Assembly: GCF_000247605.1 (NCBI RefSeq)
Contig: NC_016894.1
Coordinates: 3,151,732-3,215,731, forward strand
Length of the DNA stretch: 64,000 nucleotides
Source: Acetobacterium woodii DSM 1030
GTDB lineage: Bacteria; Bacillota; Clostridia; Eubacteriales; Eubacteriaceae
Reading direction: 5' to 3'
Each line of letters begins with the position of its first letter. The first letter of the stretch is position 1. Below, in pieces: positions 61,720 through 64,000 of the stretch. Made by a program: the position numbers and the translations under genes. The notes under the pieces were generated by a model. The model did no database searches. It saw nothing but the letters and a program-made list of their open reading frames with translations, and had not been told where the DNA came from.

Positions 61720-62721
61720 TTATTCCGAAATCATAAAAAAGCCATTGATTTGTCCCACTTCAATGGCTTTTTTGACATCTACATGCCAGGGACCATTGCG
61801 ACTAATTTGAAAAATAAAGGTCTGGTCTTTATGAAATTCTATTTCTCTTTCCCCATCCAAAGCAATTGTTCCGCGACAATAGCTGGTAAATTCATATTTT
61901 TCACCAAACTTTAAAAGTTCTGGCGCCGTTGTACCGATCGGTAAAACAATCCCCGCCGCCATCGGCACCAAAACCTTGGGCGCTGTTTCTGCAATCCGAA
62001 CAAAAGCACCAAAATCGTCGGCAGCGCTAATTATTTTTTTGGCCCCAACAACCGCCGAGAACCCAATCGATGCTAGGTGACTTCGGGCTACAAATATTTT
62101 TTGGATATCTTCAATTCGCCAGATCGCCCGGGAACCGACAAAGGCATCCCGGGAAATCACGGCATCAATTAACGCAATATCTTTTAGTTGTTGATTATGA
62201 TATATTTCAATAACCTTATCTCTTTTAGCATAGTTGTTTTTATCAAATTTGTTCGATGCTACAACCGCTGCAGCAATGCCAGCAATCGTGCCTTCAATCA
62301 TATCCGGATAAACATTATTAGTTCCCGTGGAAATGGCAATCAACGGTGTCTCCTTAATTTTTTTTGCAACAGCCCGGTTTGTGCCATCACCGCCTAATGA
62401 GATAATACAACCGACTTTTTTTTCATTCATTAATTGGACGGCTTGATAGGTATCTTCAACGCCATTAACCTTGAAAAAGTCAAACACTTCAATCTCACAT
62501 TTTAATTCTCCCGATGTTTCCAGTTTATCGATCACCCGATATCCCATATTGTAGGGGTCCGGCATAATATAGACTTTATCGACCCCATTTTGCTGGGCGC
62601 CCAAAATAATACGTTCGACGATATTAAATTTTTCATTATTATCAATAACTGTCGCATGAGAAACCAGCCGTCTGATATCTTTTCCCGATGCCGGATTGGC
62701 AATTATTCCAATTGAATTCAT
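61720..62721 (-). CDS. ATP-NAD kinase-like (AcoX-type) protein
   Basis: A 333-residue protein of the NAD kinase/AcoX superfamily: N-terminal SIGIIANPASGKDIRRLVSHA, central diacylglycerol/NAD kinase motif CIISLGGDGTNRAVAK and ISTGTNNVYP, and C-terminal FMIS. AcoX lies next to acetoin genes in several bacteria, but its reaction is not established. It is followed on the same strand (upstream in map order) by the Lin0512 gene, so the two are probably co-transcribed. A hairpin inside its last codons (61733-61773) also acts as a terminator for the converging flavoprotein gene. Confidence 0.75.
   Translation of the reverse strand: MNSIGIIANPASGKDIRRLVSHATVIDNNEKFNIVERIILGAQQNGVDKVYIMPDPYNMGYRVIDKLETSGELKCEIEVFDFFKVNGVEDTYQAVQLMNEKKVGCIISLGGDGTNRAVAKKIKETPLIAISTGTNNVYPDMIEGTIAGIAAAVVASNKFDKNNYAKRDKVIEIYHNQQLKDIALIDAVISRDAFVGSRAIWRIEDIQKIFVARSHLASIGFSAVVGAKKIISAADDFGAFVRIAETAPKVLVPMAAGIVLPIGTTAPELLKFGEKYEFTSYCRGTIALDGEREIEFHKDQTFIFQISRNGPWHVDVKKAIEVGQINGFFMISE
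61733..61773 (+). terminator. Intrinsic terminator embedded in the 3' end of the AcoX-like gene
   Basis: AAAAAAGCCATTGA-N11-TCAATGGCTTTTTT (stem arms 61741-61748 and 61760-61767) with runs on both sides. It serves the plus-strand flavoprotein transcript, though it lies within coding DNA of the opposite strand. Confidence 0.72.
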
Positions 62722-62841
62722 AAATTAACCACCTTTTCTATTTAAAACAATTATTCACCGCTTTGATATTTCATTATTTTTTAACCAATTGTTTCTGTTT
62801 ACGTTCCCATTTTTTTGTGCCTGCGGGCCGTCGTTGCAAAT

Positions 62842-63201
62842 TTATACACTGACTGTCACAGCCACAATTGCCGCTTCAATGGTATCCACGGTATCGCCAA
62901 ACCCGGGAAAGAAAAGGCCCGCTGTCGTTAAGCCGCCTTTTTGGGCATTAATTGTTACTGTTCCGACCGGGAATAGTTTTTTTAACGCTTCAATATCTAA
63001 ATTTTCCGGTTTTGACACCCCAATAGTTGCTTCGATCATCATTTTTTCATTAATGTTTTCTTCGGTTAGACCATAAATCTCGTTCAAGCCAATCAGACAA
63101 CTTCGGGATATGGCATCCTTAATTGCCTTTCCGGCGGCAGCATTAACATCCTGTCCATGAAAATCCATTCCCATACCAAATTCAATAATAAACTTTTTCA
63201 T
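62842..63201 (-). CDS. Lin0512 family protein
   Basis: A 119-residue protein matching the Lin0512 (TIGR02058) family: MKKFIIEFGMGMDFHGQDVNAAAGKAIKDAISRSCLIGL, KMMIEATIGVSKPENLD and TVTINAQKGGLTTAGLFFPGFGDTVDTIEAAIVAVTV. Its role is unknown. ATG 63201 with GAAGGTGACA is chosen over the longer 63243 frame. It is encoded upstream of the AcoX-like gene, which it often accompanies, so the pair probably works together. Confidence 0.8.
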   Translation of the reverse strand: MKKFIIEFGMGMDFHGQDVNAAAGKAIKDAISRSCLIGLNEIYGLTEENINEKMMIEATIGVSKPENLDIEALKKLFPVGTVTINAQKGGLTTAGLFFPGFGDTVDTIEAAIVAVTVSV

Positions 63202-63382
63202 CTTTGTCACCTTCCTATTTATACAGATTTTGAACCGTCGCATATTTTCCGAACCTAAGTCCGTGCTTTTAAATAAAGCAAAATCCGTGCCACAGGTGAT
63301 TATCGTTTTATTTTTCTAAAGCACTTATTGAAACCAATCAGCGACATATTTTTCTCCGAACCCAATATTTTTTTCGGTAAGC

Positions 63383-63420
63383 CGTCTCATAAATAAGAAA
63401 ATTGTCTCATAAATAAGAAA
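63383..63420. repeat. Short direct repeat GTCTCATAAATAAGAAAA (two units)
   Basis: GTCTCATAAATAAGAAAAT and GTCTCATAAATAAGAAAA stand back to back at 63384-63401 and 63404-63421, leading into the GTCTCATTTTTGAGAC hairpin. They may be decayed copies of the hairpin's left arm. Confidence 0.55.
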
Positions 63421-63648
63421 AAACAGTCTCATTTTTGAGACTGTTTCAGACTGTCAAAAAAGATAACATCGTACCGACAATTGTTCGATCATGTTGTGTG
63501 CCTCAAGGCGAACAGTTGCCCCGAAAAGACTTTCTTTAGTCAAAGCTTTAATTGCAACTATACGAATTGCGTGCATACAACAGATTAACCATTGATCGGT
63601 ACGGTCATTTATCAACAACCTCAAACAGTCCCATTTTTAAGACTGTTT
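63421..63648. repeat. Palindromic repeat element with conserved arms, copy 3, between duplicated hairpins
   Basis: Hairpin AAACAGTCTC-ATTTTT-GAGACTGTTT (63421-63446) is followed by the element: ACTGTCAAAAAAGATAAC, arm CGTACCGACAATTGTTCGATC, a core unlike copies 1 and 2, arm GATTAACCATTGATCGGTACGG and AACCTC. A second hairpin, AAACAGTCCCATTTTTAAGACTGTTT (63623-63648), nearly repeats the first. So this element too is bracketed by copies of one terminator-like hairpin. Confidence 0.68.
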
Positions 63649-63669
63649 AACTACGTTTACCATTGTTAT

Positions 63670-64000
63670 TTATAGTAATTTAAGAATCTGATTACGTAAC
63701 GGACTTAGTTCTCCGGAAAGGATATCTTCCTGAGAACTTATCTGCTTTCGGGGAATCTGGAGCTCTTCAACTATATGCGCCGGAGCGCCGGTAATCACAT
63801 AGATACGGTCAGAGAGAAAAATCGCTTCGTCGATATCGTGGGTAATAAAAAGAACCGAACCCTTTATTTTTTTTAATATGTCTAATAAATAAGTCTGCAT
63901 TTTCAACCGGGTGATGGCATCCAATCCGCCAAAAGGTTCATCCAAAAGCATAATCTCTTTTGAAAACATATAGGTACGCAAAAGCGAAACCCGTTGTTTC
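63670..64000 (-). CDS. ABC transporter ATP-binding protein, SsuB/TauB-type (5' end beyond window)
   Basis: The minus-strand frame runs through the window end, so only the C-terminal 110 or so residues are seen. These include the end of the signature region (KQRVSLLRTYMFSKEI), Walker B IMLLDEPFGGLDAITR, and the H-loop FITHDIDEAIFLSDRIYVI, as in ATPases for nitrate, sulfonate or taurine uptake (NitT/TauT family). The substrate is undetermined. Its stop at 63670 lies next to the third repeat element. The internal ATG at 63981 is not a true start. Confidence 0.85.
   Translation of the reverse strand, partial: KQRVSLLRTYMFSKEIMLLDEPFGGLDAITRLKMQTYLLDILKKIKGSVLFITHDIDEAIFLSDRIYVITGAPAHIVEELQIPRKQISSQEDILSGELSPLRNQILKLL

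Overview
The window looks like chromosomal DNA of an acetogenic, strictly anaerobic member of the Firmicutes (Eubacteriaceae, most like Acetobacterium). The basis is the electron-bifurcating [FeFe]-hydrogenase operon hydCEDBA, whose gene order and products closely resemble what I remember of Acetobacterium woodii. Moderate-to-low GC, strong AGGAGG ribosome binding sites, frequent TTG starts and U-tract terminators also fit. No search was run; assignments rest on motifs and family knowledge.

Layout. 1-4 kb (minus strand): end of murB, a frameshifted comFC and recD2. 4-12.6 kb (minus): hydC-hydE-hydD-hydB-hydA, preceded on the same strand by a five-gene sensory module (DRTGG protein, small HATPase, a divergent sensory-type [FeFe]-hydrogenase, second DRTGG protein, PHP phosphoesterase). 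12.8-16.2 kb: a YhaO/YhaN-like nuclease/ATPase pair. 16.4-32 kb (minus): a molybdenum hydroxylase system: MoeA-like protein, MOP-type aldehyde oxidoreductase, flavin/Fe-S/CCG oxidoreductase and a train of accessory genes (zinc-ribbon protein, methyltransferase, C-GCAxxG-C-C protein, radical SAM TrsS-like protein, AMP-dependent ligase, XdhC, MocA-like NTP transferase-HD fusion, histidine phosphatase), ending with a sigma-54 activator. A well-spaced -24/-12 promoter and repeated TTGAACA half-sites lie upstream of the first gene, so activator, promoter and operon probably form one circuit.

32.6-35 kb: a class I methyltransferase, then a fluoride riboswitch with terminator controlling two crcB genes. 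35-41.7 kb: a two-component system and an ABC-2 type transporter with NEW3 and calcium-repeat lipoprotein components. 41.9-48 kb: PAP2 phosphatase and DedA protein, then an MFS carrier, a URO-D family protein, a 48-residue ORF, a TetR regulator and a YciI protein. 48.2-52.6 kb: tRNA-Lys and tRNA-Leu, decayed tRNA-Leu fragments in tandem, IS3-type transposase remnants and a GC-richer proton P-type ATPase gene, closed by a chimeric tRNA remnant; this looks like an acquired island. 52.7-64 kb: aroK, aroE, a nucleobase permease, NYN and CorA proteins, a PucR-type regulator divergent from an enoate-reductase-like flavoenzyme, an AcoX-like kinase, a Lin0512 protein and a partial ABC ATPase.

Small mobile-looking repeats also occur in intergenic gaps: a MITE-like element with a 10-bp target duplication (32431-32555), and three copies of an element with conserved palindromic arms, a variable core and, in two copies, matching terminator hairpins on both sides.
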